The notes beneath the pieces were generated by a model. The model did not search any database. It was not told the DNA's origin and was given only the letters and a program-made list of their open reading frames with translations. Below are positions 55,069-64,000 of a stretch of DNA of 64,000 nucleotides, piece after piece. Positions within the stretch are counted from its first letter, which is position 1, and every line of letters begins with the position of its first letter. This DNA is from DATBDN01 sp963715995 (GTDB lineage: Bacteria; Actinomycetota; Thermoleophilia; Solirubrobacterales; Thermoleophilaceae), in NCBI GenBank assembly GCA_963715995.1, contig OY970283.1:2542001-2606000 (forward strand), read 5' to 3'. The translations under genes and the position numbers were made by a program.

Positions 55069-55935
55069 TCAGCCGGCCAGCGCTTGGAGCTCGCGCTCCT
55101 CGGCAAGCGTGCGCAGCGCCCGCCGTTCCAGCTTGCGAACGCCCTCCGCGGACAGGTTCATCCGCCGCGCCACCTCGCGCAGCGGCAGCGGCTCCTTGCC
55201 GTCGAGGCCGAAACGGAGCTCGATCACCATCCGTCCGCGGGGGTCGAGGTGGTCCAGGGCGCGCCTGATCGAGGTCTCGGCCAGCTCCAGCTCGAGTTCG
55301 TCGAACGGGCTCGGCGCCTCCTGTGGCACGAGCGTGCCGAACGCGGTCTCGCCGTCCACGCCCACCGGCGCCTCCAGGCTGACCGGGATGCGCTCGGCGG
55401 CGCGCAGCTCGTCGAGCTGCTCGACGCTCAGCTCGACCGCATCGGCAACCTCTTGCGCGGTCGGGTCGCGGCCGAGCTCGCCGCCGAGTCGCCGCTCGGC
55501 CGCGCGCACACGCGCCAGCTCCTGTCCCACGTGCACCGGGATCCTGATCGTGCGCGACTGCTGCTGGAGGGCCCGTTGCATCGCCTGGCGTATCCACCAG
55601 GTCGCGTAGGTGGAGAACTTGAAGCCGCGGCGATGGTCGAACTTCTCGACGGCGCGGATCAAGCCGATGATGCCCTCCTGGATCAGATCGAGGAACGGCA
55701 GGCCGAGGCCGCGGTAGCGCTTCGCGTTCGAGACGACCAGCCGCAGGTTCGATTCGATCATGCGGTTCTTGGCGGCCTGATCGCCCTTCTCGATGCGCTT
55801 GGCGAGCGCGATCTCCCCGGCGGCCGTGAGCAGCGGGCGCTGCGCGATGTCGCGCAGGAAGAGCTCCAGCGAGTCGCTCGTCGCGTCGGCGACCTCGGCC
55901 GGCGTGTAGCGCCCGAGAGCCTCGAGCTCGCTCAC
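55069..55935 (-). CDS. Sigma-70 factor, RpoD-like (group 1/2)
   Basis: 288 residues from the GTG at 55935; the frame continues upstream without a good start. Region 1.2 (DSLELFLRDIAQRPLLTAAGEIALAKRIE), region 2 (NRMIESNLRLVVSNAKRY, IQEGIIGLIRAVEKFD, KFSTYATWWIRQAMQRAL), region 3 and region 4 (LREVARRMNLSAEGVRKLERRALRTL) are present. It lacks the long region 1.1 of a primary factor, so an HrdB-like alternative or a short primary factor are both possible. Confidence 0.9.
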   Translation of the reverse strand: MSELEALGRYTPAEVADATSDSLELFLRDIAQRPLLTAAGEIALAKRIEKGDQAAKNRMIESNLRLVVSNAKRYRGLGLPFLDLIQEGIIGLIRAVEKFDHRRGFKFSTYATWWIRQAMQRALQQQSRTIRIPVHVGQELARVRAAERRLGGELGRDPTAQEVADAVELSVEQLDELRAAERIPVSLEAPVGVDGETAFGTLVPQEAPSPFDELELELAETSIRRALDHLDPRGRMVIELRFGLDGKEPLPLREVARRMNLSAEGVRKLERRALRTLAEERELQALAG

Positions 55936-56143
55936 ATGCGCAAGGTACCCGAGTGGAGGTCGCACGAGACCTCGTTCGCCCGCTCGGCGCAGCCCCCTGG
56001 TTAAACCCGCGAGGGCTCGATTTGCCCAACTAGACTGGGTCGTCAAGCCTCAAGTTCCGCGTAAATCGGCCGAAAGGAACAAGGGACCAGCCGGTCCAGG
56101 CTCGAAGATCCTGCCTGTCAGGCTCCCGACTGCGCCCCTCCCG

Positions 56144-56806
56144 ATGATTGCAACTGAAAACGATCGAAGTTCCTTCTACAAGCGGATCCTTGATCGCGCC
56201 AGTGATGAGCGCGGGTTCACGCTGACCGAGCTGCTGGTCTCGTCAGTGCTCCTCGTGATCGTCGTCAGTGCGACGCTCGCCGTTCTGGACACGAACGCAA
56301 AGATCGTCCCGAAGGACACTGCACGCCAGGACGCCCTGCGCACGCAGCAGGTGGGACTGCTGCGCATGACGCGTGAGTTGCGGCAGGGACAGAACCCCTC
56401 GAGTGCTCCTACTCTGCCGACGACTGCGGGCAACACGATCAGTGTGCTGCTGAGCGGCACCAGTCCGGCAACGCGCGCGACGTGGGATTGCACCAAGACG
56501 AGCCCGACGAACGCTGCGCTCAAGGCGTGCTACCGCTACGCGAGCACGACCACAACGAGCGACCCGGAAACTCAGGTTGGCGTCACGGGCGTGCTCGAAG
56601 TCGACCGCCTCCAGAACGGGACCACGGGTCATACGACGTCCGTATTTACACCGTTGCCGGCGTCGCCGGCGTCATCAGCGGCCGTGCTCGGCTACACGGT
56701 CCAGCTCGAGGTGCCCTCAGCCGGTGACCGCACGAACGGTTACGCCTACACGTCCATCCTCAAGGACGCGTTCTACCTTCGAAACCAGACGGCGGCCACG
56801 CTGTGA
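56144..56806 (+). CDS. Type IV pilin-like protein (PilW-like)
   Basis: 220 residues. The prepilin cleavage site is DERGFTLTELLVS (about 26), followed by a hydrophobic helix (SVLLVIVVSATLAVL) and a Thr/Ser-rich globular domain with two cysteines (WDCTKT, KACYRY). It belongs to minor pilins exported by a type IV or type II-like system; the assembly genes are not in the window. Its end overlaps the next pilin gene (GTGATG). Confidence 0.8.
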   Translation: MIATENDRSSFYKRILDRASDERGFTLTELLVSSVLLVIVVSATLAVLDTNAKIVPKDTARQDALRTQQVGLLRMTRELRQGQNPSSAPTLPTTAGNTISVLLSGTSPATRATWDCTKTSPTNAALKACYRYASTTTTSDPETQVGVTGVLEVDRLQNGTTGHTTSVFTPLPASPASSAAVLGYTVQLEVPSAGDRTNGYAYTSILKDAFYLRNQTAATL

Positions 56807-57375
56807 TGAGCTGGATCCGAAACCGTCTAGCCGATGAGCGCGGCTTCACCATTCTCGAGGTCCTCGCGGCCATGCTCGTGCTGGCGATTGGGATCTTTTC
56901 CACCTCAAGCGTCTTCAACGGCTCGCGGAGGCTCACGAACAACGGTGACAAACAGCAGGTGGCGGCGCACGTCGCCCAGCAGGAGATCGAGTCGATCCTT
57001 GCGGGCAACAGCTTCGCGAACATCGGCATGACCCCGGCGGGGGCGACGTTGACCCAAAGCGCCAACGCCAACGACCCCGATGCCAGAGTGGCATCAACGC
57101 CCGCGAACGGCTACCTCTGGGACGGAGGAACGACTCCTGAAACGTGGTGTGACGCCAACAACGGGTGCACCGGAGGGACCGTCGCTCATGGCCCGACGAA
57201 CTGGAACTCTGGCAACTACAGCGGGACTGTGACCCGCTACGTCAGCTGGGTCGACGACACAACGATCACGGGGAGCACTGACTACAAGCGGATCACGATC
57301 GCCGTGACTGTTTCGGGTGTCGATGCCCCCGCAAAGCCCATTTACGTCTCAACCCTGGTGAGCAATCCAAGCTGA
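56806..57375 (+). CDS. Type IV pilin-like protein (PilV-like)
   Basis: 189 residues from the ATG at 56806 (a GTG lies one codon earlier), overlapping the previous stop. The cleavage site is DERGFTILEVLAA, with helix MLVLAIGIFSTSSVF behind it. The rest is Asn/Gly/Thr-rich, with cysteines in WCDANNGCTGG. The ILEVL motif and the order of genes fit the PilV position in minor pilin operons. Confidence 0.8.
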   Translation: MSWIRNRLADERGFTILEVLAAMLVLAIGIFSTSSVFNGSRRLTNNGDKQQVAAHVAQQEIESILAGNSFANIGMTPAGATLTQSANANDPDARVASTPANGYLWDGGTTPETWCDANNGCTGGTVAHGPTNWNSGNYSGTVTRYVSWVDDTTITGSTDYKRITIAVTVSGVDAPAKPIYVSTLVSNPS

Positions 57376-57376
57376 A

Positions 57377-58876
57377 ATGAAGACGAAGCTTTCATATATC
57401 GCGCGGGACGAAGAGGGCATCGCCCTCATAGTCGCCATGGGGGTGCTGATGGTCCTTGGCATCCTCGGAGCCGTGGTCGCGGCAAGCTCGCTCGACCTGA
57501 GCAAGAGCTCGGTGACCGACCGCAACTCGAAGGCGGCACTCCAGGCGGCCCAGTCAGGCATGGAAGTGGCACGCTTGCGGCTCACGAAGTCGACCACGAG
57601 TACCTCGGCCAGTTGCATCGACGGGTCTTCGCTTTCCGGCCGCCTGTGCCCGGGGGTCAGTTCGGGCTCTGGTGCGCCCGGGCTGGCGAACGGTGAGGCC
57701 TTCACCTACTACATCAGTCGCGTTCTGACTTCAGCCGACTCGTCGTGCGCCGGCGCCGCTATCCCAAGCGACGGTAACTCGTACCGGTGCATCACCTCGA
57801 TCGGCACTTCAAACAGCGTCCAGCGACGCGTCTCGGAGCTGATGAAGGCGCCCACGCCTTCCGGGGCACCCGACTTCGGCAATGCTCAGCTCTATGCCGG
57901 CGGACAAATCAGCATCACGGAGAACGGTAAGGGCAGCATTACGGGCTACCCGACCGGCGCCGCCACAGTTGGCACCAATACCGGCCTGTCGCTGACCAAC
58001 ACCTGTACGCCGACGCCGAACTTCACGTATGACCCCGGTCCCGGCGCCGGAAACACATTCGGTTGCGGAACGGGCGAAACAATCGCGAGCCCGGCGCGCA
58101 CGAGCGCCTACCCGCCCGTGAGCAACTACTCGACGTACTTCGGCACAACGTCTTCGAACGACACGTCGCTGGCCGGAAACAACGACAACAGTCTGCTTAC
58201 ACCGGTGTTCGGCTCCGCCGCGAACTGTTCGGGCGGTTACTACACGGTCCAGCGCTGCCTGAAAGACACGCACGGTTTCACGCTGACTCTGTCGGGATCG
58301 AATACCCGAGCCGGCTCGAATGGCATCTATGTATTCAATCTGTGCCAGATCAGTAGCACCCAGCTGACCGGGATCGTGCTGACCAGCGGCGCGAAGGCGA
58401 TCTTTTTGATCGACTCACAGAGCCGGAACGTGGCGGGCACGAGCACCCCAGCCTGCGTGAGTGCTTTGAGTCCTTCGCTCACCCTGACGAACAATGCCGG
58501 TTTCAACTGCACGAAATCTGGCTCCGTGTACACGCCCGGTGACCCGAGCGCCCTCACGTTCATCGACTACGGAAATTCCAGCGACCTGATCTCGATGAGC
58601 AACAGCCAATGCTTCTCGGGCAAGCTGATCGCGCCGAACAGCGATATCAAGTTCACGGGTCCGACGACGTGGTTCGGTTCCCTCCAAACCAACGGCGATG
58701 TCACGGCGACCAATGGTCTCGACTTCCACGGCCAAAACACGGACACCGTGTGTCCGCCTACCGCAACCTGTGGCAGTGGTGGAGGAGCGACGACCTGGTC
58801 GGTGAACAAGCCGCAGGGCTTCGTCGAATGCCGGGCGCAGCCCACGGTGGTCGGGGATGCCGAATCCGGCTGCTGA
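57377..58876 (+). CDS. Large PilX-like pilus-associated protein
   Basis: 499 residues. The N-terminus has DEEGIALIVAMGVLMVLGIL followed by AALQAAQSGMEVARLRL, as in PilX-type proteins that precede the pilus tip, with no exact G-F cleavage site. The rest is a big Ser/Thr/Gly/Asn-rich domain with many cysteines (about 14) and a beta-helix look toward the end (SNSQCFSGKLIAPNSDIKFTG). It starts 1 base after the PilV-like stop, so all three form one operon. It may be a tip adhesin. Confidence 0.7.
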   Translation: MKTKLSYIARDEEGIALIVAMGVLMVLGILGAVVAASSLDLSKSSVTDRNSKAALQAAQSGMEVARLRLTKSTTSTSASCIDGSSLSGRLCPGVSSGSGAPGLANGEAFTYYISRVLTSADSSCAGAAIPSDGNSYRCITSIGTSNSVQRRVSELMKAPTPSGAPDFGNAQLYAGGQISITENGKGSITGYPTGAATVGTNTGLSLTNTCTPTPNFTYDPGPGAGNTFGCGTGETIASPARTSAYPPVSNYSTYFGTTSSNDTSLAGNNDNSLLTPVFGSAANCSGGYYTVQRCLKDTHGFTLTLSGSNTRAGSNGIYVFNLCQISSTQLTGIVLTSGAKAIFLIDSQSRNVAGTSTPACVSALSPSLTLTNNAGFNCTKSGSVYTPGDPSALTFIDYGNSSDLISMSNSQCFSGKLIAPNSDIKFTGPTTWFGSLQTNGDVTATNGLDFHGQNTDTVCPPTATCGSGGGATTWSVNKPQGFVECRAQPTVVGDAESGC

Positions 58877-58922
58877 TTCCAGCGCGGTAGCACGCTCGCT
58901 GGCGCCACCCTTGCGCCGATGG

Positions 58923-58940
58923 TGTTCACTTCGGTGAACG
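58923..58940. terminator. UUCG hairpin behind the pilin operon
   Basis: GTTCAC and GTGAAC enclose TTCG, a very stable tetraloop, 47 bases behind the PilX-like stop. No T tract follows, so its function as a terminator is only likely. Confidence 0.4.
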
Positions 58941-59041
58941 ACGATTTGCCTGCTCCGCCCATTTGAACCGAGCCCATCCGGGGCAAGCATCTGGACAGAG
59001 CAGTCGATCACCACGGCTTCGCCCTGAAAGGCAAGGGAACA

Positions 59042-60694
59042 ATGCATCTGTCTCGTCATCTCCCAGGCGTCCTCGCGGCACTCACGCTTGGCGTCTTCGC
59101 AGCACCCGCGCTCGCGGACGCGCCGGATCCGATCCCGGCCGCCACGACGGGGAAGGTCACCGTGAACCCGGACGGCTCACGCACGCTGTCGGTCAGCGGG
59201 CGCTGGCAGTGGCCGACACACGGCAGCGATTGCAACAACGATCGCTCGGGTGCCGGTTTCGCGGTCGACTGGAACGACCCGACCGACCCCGGCAACCTGG
59301 TTCAGGGCAAGAAGCCCCTGCCCGACATCTTCGTCGGGACGGCTGCCGACAACACCGTCCACTCGACGCCGCAGACAGTGGCCGGCCGCGCGGCCGCGCA
59401 CGATGTCTCGGACCCGTCGATGTTCGGAGCCTGGCTCGGTGGCTGCGGTGTCTACACGCCGCACAACAACGTGACCCTGCCCGACGGCACGGTCAAGTCA
59501 GGCAACTGGAACGAGGGCACCTGGGGCCCGATCGAGCACAGGTACCCGGCGTCGGTCACCGGGCCTATCTCCATCTGCCCGATCATGTACGACGTCCACG
59601 GCAAGCAGACCGGCACGGCGCCGAACGGCGCCAAGGAGATCACCGCCGGCGGCAAGGACCTGAACGGCGACAACTCCTACCAGGACAACGCCAACACGCC
59701 CCAGGGCAACGGTTGCTTCAAGACGACGTTCAACACGCCCGCGCTCGACGTGGTCAAGACCGCGGCCGAGCCGGCCGTGCACGTCGGCGACCTGATCCAC
59801 TACACGATCACGGTCACCAACACCGGCGACGCCGATCTGACGGTTACGCCCTCCGACCTGGGCTGTGACGGGTTCGACAACACGGCGTTCGCGCTGGCAG
59901 TCGGCGCGTCGAAGACGCTCACGTGTGTCCACGCCGCTACGGCGAGCGATGGCACCTCGTACACGAACACGGCCTGCGCGAGCGGGACCGACGCGAACGG
60001 CACGGCCGTGAGCGACTGCGACACCGTCCACACGCCGATCGACCATCCGGCCCTGACAGTGAAGAAGACGGTTGACAAGTCGACCGCCAACGTCGGCGAC
60101 ACCCTCAACTACACCATCGTCGTCACGAACACCGGTGACGTGGACCTGACGGTGACGCCGTCGGACACGGGCTGCACTGGCTTCGACGCCACGGCGTTCA
60201 CGCTGGCGGTGGGCGCGTCGAAGACGCTCACCTGCACGCACACGACGGCAGCAGCCGAGGGCCAGAGCTACACGAACAAGGCCTGCGCCTCCGGCGTCGA
60301 CCCGATCGGCGGCACGGTCTCGGCTTGCGGCGATGTCACGACGCAGGTCCCGAACGGTGACCAGCTGGTGCTGCCGAGCCGGAACACTCCCGGCACCGCG
60401 CGACTGCTTGGCCCGACTGGATGTGTGTCCAAGGTGTTCAGCGCACGCGTGCGCGGAACCAAGGTCGCGAAGGTGACGTTCACGCTCGACGGCAAGGTCG
60501 TGAAGCGCTACACGAAGACGATCAAGTCCGGCATCTACGCCCTGCGCGTGAACCCGGCCAAGTACCGGATCGGCGTGCACCGGCTCGTCGCCAAGATCAC
60601 GTTTGCCAAGGGGAGCGGGACCAAGGCGAAGACGCTGAGGCTGTCGTTCCAGCGCTGCGCGCACAAGTTGACCGCGCCGCGCTTCACCGGCTGA
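59042..60694 (+). CDS. Secreted DUF11-repeat surface protein with the shared C-terminal module
   Basis: 550 residues. A signal peptide (LPGVLAALTLGVFAAPALA) leads to an N-terminal domain (about 25-235) with WPTHGSDCNNDRSG and acidic Asn/Asp loops. Two close DUF11 repeats follow (ALDVVKTAAEPAVHVGDLIHY; ALTVKKTVDKSTANVGDTLNY), each ending with SYTN and ACASG. The last 110 residues (LVLPSRNTPGTARLLGPTGC to APRFTG) match the end of the 47.2-50.0 kb protein. It lies behind the pilin operon and may be secreted to the same surface. Confidence 0.8.
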   Translation: MHLSRHLPGVLAALTLGVFAAPALADAPDPIPAATTGKVTVNPDGSRTLSVSGRWQWPTHGSDCNNDRSGAGFAVDWNDPTDPGNLVQGKKPLPDIFVGTAADNTVHSTPQTVAGRAAAHDVSDPSMFGAWLGGCGVYTPHNNVTLPDGTVKSGNWNEGTWGPIEHRYPASVTGPISICPIMYDVHGKQTGTAPNGAKEITAGGKDLNGDNSYQDNANTPQGNGCFKTTFNTPALDVVKTAAEPAVHVGDLIHYTITVTNTGDADLTVTPSDLGCDGFDNTAFALAVGASKTLTCVHAATASDGTSYTNTACASGTDANGTAVSDCDTVHTPIDHPALTVKKTVDKSTANVGDTLNYTIVVTNTGDVDLTVTPSDTGCTGFDATAFTLAVGASKTLTCTHTTAAAEGQSYTNKACASGVDPIGGTVSACGDVTTQVPNGDQLVLPSRNTPGTARLLGPTGCVSKVFSARVRGTKVAKVTFTLDGKVVKRYTKTIKSGIYALRVNPAKYRIGVHRLVAKITFAKGSGTKAKTLRLSFQRCAHKLTAPRFTG

Positions 60695-60721
60695 ACAACT
60701 CGCATCACGAGTGAGCAACCT

Positions 60722-60749
60722 GCGGGGGTCCCGGTAACGGGGCCCCCGC
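60722..60749. terminator. Strong hairpin with GNRA loop
   Basis: GCGGGGGTCCCG (60722-60733) and CGGGGCCCCCGC (60738-60749) form a 12-bp stem with one G-T pair around GTAA, between convergent genes. A short T-containing tail follows (GGTCGTTCTG). Confidence 0.7.
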
Positions 60750-60762
60750 GGTCGTTCTGCGG

Positions 60763-61257
60763 TCAGACGCGGGGCGGCTTGCGCGCGCCTATCGCGGTCA
60801 GCACGGCCAGATCCTCGAGGTCCCCGGGCCGGCCTGCTTCGCGCTTCATGGCGATCAGGTCGTCAAGGCCGGCAATCCGGAGCTCGAGCCCCTCGACCTC
60901 GACGACCAGGGCGCGCTCTCGAAGGTCCTGGTACGAGGGCGCCCCGGGGACGTCGCGCAGAATGTGGATGCTGCCGTGGCGTGTGCTGAGCGGCGGCACG
61001 ATCGCGGCGGTTTCGAGCTGCTCGAGCGTGGGCGGACCCGCTTCAGGCAGGTCGCGCGGGCGGGCGTCGAGCTCGACGAGCGCATCCTGCAATCGCCCGA
61101 GGTTGACGCTCGTGGGCTCCGCGATGACGTCCAAGTCCTTCGTCGTGCGTCGGTGGCCGTGAGCCTGGACCGCGATGCCGCCGATGATCACGTAGTCGAC
61201 TCGATCACGGTTGAGCACTCGCAGCAGCTCGAAGACGTCGAAGGCGGCCGCGCTCAC
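60763..61257 (-). CDS. Nucleotidyltransferase-fold protein, candidate toxin of an HTH-NTase pair
   Basis: 164 residues from the GTG at 61257, which overlaps the HTH gene's stop (GTGA). The motif VIIGGIAVQAHGHRRTTKDLDVI holds the GG and DxD pattern of minimal nucleotidyltransferases of the AbiEii/DUF6036 type, and IAGLDDLIAMKREAGRPGDLEDL matches the substrate-side helix of that group. Such proteins are often toxins that modify tRNA or proteins, paired with a DNA-binding antitoxin. The activity here is inferred from family and gene order. Confidence 0.7.
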   Translation of the reverse strand: MSAAAFDVFELLRVLNRDRVDYVIIGGIAVQAHGHRRTTKDLDVIAEPTSVNLGRLQDALVELDARPRDLPEAGPPTLEQLETAAIVPPLSTRHGSIHILRDVPGAPSYQDLRERALVVEVEGLELRIAGLDDLIAMKREAGRPGDLEDLAVLTAIGARKPPRV

Positions 61258-61592
61258 CGATCGTCGTGTATGTCGGGGCGAACTGCGGCACGCTCGACAG
61301 CGCTCGCGAGCTTGTTCCACGATGCCGACTCGCGCAGCCGATCAGATGGCGTCATGCGCTGGCTGCTCTGGAGTTCGCCGAAATCGACCGTGACCGGCAG
61401 CGGCTCGACGGTGAGTTCGAGGCTCAAACCCATGACTTGGAGCAGCCGCTCGAGGCGTTCGAGGCTCAGCGACTCGAGTCCGGCCTCGATCCTGCTGATC
61501 GTGGACTGCTTCGTTCCGGCCCGGATCGCGAGCGACCGCTGTGAGATTCCGTGCCCCAGCCGCGCTTGACGTACGACTGTCCCTGGCTCCAT
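61254..61592 (-). CDS. XRE-type HTH protein, candidate antitoxin
   Basis: 112 residues. A Cro/CI-like helix-turn-helix fills residues 5-60 (VVRQARLGHGISQRSLAIRAG, QSTISRIEAGLESLSLERLERLL). The tail (LSLELTVEPLPVTVDFGELQ) is a strand-rich part that could meet the partner. It is the first gene of a two-gene operon with the nucleotidyltransferase. A palindrome lies across its own start codon. Confidence 0.85.
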   Translation of the reverse strand: MEPGTVVRQARLGHGISQRSLAIRAGTKQSTISRIEAGLESLSLERLERLLQVMGLSLELTVEPLPVTVDFGELQSSQRMTPSDRLRESASWNKLASAVERAAVRPDIHDDR

Positions 61593-61606
61593 AGCGTAAA
61601 CGCTAT
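61591..61606 (-). promoter_or_regulatory. Palindromic operator over the -10 box and start codon of the HTH-NTase operon
   Basis: ATAGCGT (61591-61597) and ACGCTAT (61600-61606) pair perfectly around AA. On the minus strand, TAGCGT of one arm stands 7 bases before the ATG (leaderless -10 position) and the other arm covers the ATG. This is a natural autorepression site for the HTH protein. Confidence 0.6.
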
Positions 61607-61622
61607 CACGCCCAACTCGGGC

Positions 61623-63060
61623 TCAGGAGGCAAGCGCTACGAGGTCCAGCTCGCCGCCGGCTTCCTGCTCTGCGATCCAGCGGTCGACCGCCTGGGCACA
61701 CTGGCGCCCTTCGCTGATCGCCCACACGACCAGTGACTGGCCGCGACGGGCGTCGCCGCACGCGAACACGCCTTCGCGCGAGGCCATCCAGTCGTTGTCG
61801 AGCACGTTGCCGCGCGCGTCGACCTCCAGCCCCAGATCCTTGACGAGCCCTTCGGCCTGCGGGTGCAGGAAGCCCATCGCGAGCAGCACCAGCTGTGCGG
61901 GAATCTCGAACTCCGAGCCCTCGACCTTCTCGAACGACGGCGCCGGGCCGACCTCGTGACCGCGCAGCAGCTCGACCTTGCCGTTCTCACCGACGAGCTC
62001 GGTGGTCATGACGCTGAAGCGGCGCTCACCGCCTTCCTCGTGTGCGCCCGAGGTGCGCATGATCAGCGGCCAGCGCGGCCACGGCGTGAGGTCGTCGGAG
62101 CGGTCGACTGGCGGCTCGGGCATGACCTCGAACTGGGTGATCGACGCTGGCTCCTGGCGGTGCGAGTTGCCGAGGCAGTCGGCGCCGGTGTCGCCGCCGC
62201 CGATGATGACAACGTGCTTGCCGGCGGCTGAGATTGCGGTGTCCTCGTCGCCGTACTCCCCCGCCACCCAGCGGTTGCGCAGCTCGAGGTACTCCATCGC
62301 GAAGTGGACGCCATCCAGCTCGCGCCCGGGCACCGGCAGGTCGCGTGGGATGGTCGAGCCGATCGAGACGACGACGGCGTCGAACTGCTCCATCAGCTCG
62401 TCGACCGAAACGTCGACGCCGACGTTCACGCCGGGGCGCATCTGCACGCCCTCGGCCTGCATCAGGTCGACGCGGCGGTCGACGACCCACTTCTCGAGCT
62501 TGAAATCGGGGATGCCGTAGCGCAGCAGGCCGCCGATCTTGTCGTTGCGCTCGTAGAGCGTGACCTCGTGGCCGAAGTAGTTGAGCTCGGCTGCGGCGGC
62601 CAGGCCGGCGGGGCCCGAGCCGACCACGGCGACCTTCTTGCCCGAGCGCACGGCGGGCGGGCGCGGCACGACCCAGCCCTCGGCCCAGGCGCGGTCGGAG
62701 ATGGCCTGCTCGATCATCTTGATCGTGACCGGGTCGTCGTTGATGTCGAGCACGCACGCGGACTCGCAGGGCGCCGGGCAGATGCGGCCGGTGAACTCCG
62801 GGAAGTTGTTGGTCTGGCGCGAGACGGCCAGCGCCTCGTCCCACTTGCCGCGATAGACGGCGTCGTTCCAGTCGGGAATGATGTTGCCGAGCGGGCAACC
62901 GGAGTGGCAGAACGGGATGCCGCAGTCCATGCAGCGCGCGCCCTGCTCGCGCATGCCCTCCTCGGGCAGCAGCACCGTGTACTCCTCGAAGTCGTGCAGG
63001 CGCTGGTCGATCGGGCGCTTCTGGTAGTTGACGCGGTGGATCCGCAGGAAGCCGCCGAGC

Positions 63061-63068
<8 letters not shown>
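61623..63068 (-). CDS. gltD: Glutamate synthase (NADPH) small subunit
   Basis: 481 residues, the usual length, from the ATG at 63068. The N-terminal Fe-S domain has EQGARCMDCGIPFCHSGCPLGN and ICPAPCESAC. The FAD site is VAVVGSGPAGLAAAAEL, and the NADPH site is VVIIGGGDTGADCLGN. The end FACGDARRGQSLVVWAISEGR is typical of GltD. It passes electrons from NADPH to the large subunit, which makes glutamate from glutamine and 2-oxoglutarate. Its start overlaps the gltB stop by 8 bases. Confidence 0.96.

Positions 63069-64000
<932 letters not shown>

Noticed and set aside
54980..56029. Long extension of the zinc-ribbon frame over the sigma-70 gene
   Set aside because: It is a same-strand alternative frame of a complete RpoD-like gene, with low-complexity R/A/G text.
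56040..56143. Possible c-di-GMP (GEMM) riboswitch before the pilin operon
   Set aside because: Pilin genes often follow one, but the conserved core with GACGCAAAGCC is missing; only a weak TTCC/GGAA stem is present.

Overview
The window is GC-rich bacterial DNA with dense, short-spaced genes, many GTG/TTG starts, F420-type oxidoreductases, HxlR and LtrA families and large secreted proteins carrying Ig-like, SBBP and DUF11 repeats. Together these point to an actinobacterium of the class Thermoleophilia (a Solirubrobacter/Conexibacter-like lineage). That placement is inference from gene content; no rRNA or tRNA gene is visible.

Layout. 1-6.1 kb: end of a secreted protein, a MeaA-type coenzyme-B12 mutase with its MeaB chaperone, a membrane Ser/Thr kinase and a peptidoglycan amidase. 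6.1-6.5 kb: a gene-free island of nested palindromes. 6.5-12.6 kb: a frameshifted GntR regulator with an MFS exporter, then a KdpDE-like two-component system beside an APC permease with a USP-like tail and an unlisted 51-residue membrane ORF. 12.6-21.5 kb: secreted GH5 glycosidase, F420 oxidoreductase, DHFR-like reductase, SBBP/PKD giant protein and small genes. 21.5-25 kb: PEP carboxykinase and a MaoC hydratase, divergent from a malyl-CoA-lyase-like gene. 25-34.9 kb: LuxR regulator, acetyltransferases, MMPL transporter, and a CoA-ligase pair cotranslated with a FixX-like ferredoxin. 34.9-35.4 kb: second palindrome island. 35.4-45.6 kb: lipid, c-di-GMP, acyl-CoA and transporter genes, including an NlpC/P60 hydrolase under a c-di-AMP riboswitch. 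45.7-51.5 kb: tandem S51 peptidases, a DUF11 surface protein and glutamine synthetase. 51.5-56 kb: HxlR/CMD pair, a second c-di-AMP riboswitch before an unknown membrane protein, cytochrome c and two sigma factors. 56.1-60.7 kb: three pilin-like genes and a second DUF11 protein. 60.7-61.6 kb: HTH plus nucleotidyltransferase pair. 61.6-64 kb: glutamate synthase gltD and the end of gltB.

Themes. (1) At least four genes fit the ethylmalonyl-CoA pathway (MeaA mutase, MaoC hydratase, Mcl lyase, acyl-CoA dehydrogenase), with PEP carboxykinase drawing C4 acids to gluconeogenesis. (2) Cyclic di-AMP appears twice as a riboswitch and perhaps a third time through the potassium-like transporter locus. 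(3) Many genes have a TANNNT box 6-8 bases before the start codon, the mark of leaderless transcription, and in two autoregulated operons a palindrome overlaps that box. (4) Three otherwise good genes carry single-base frame breaks in G/C runs, which may be sequence errors.
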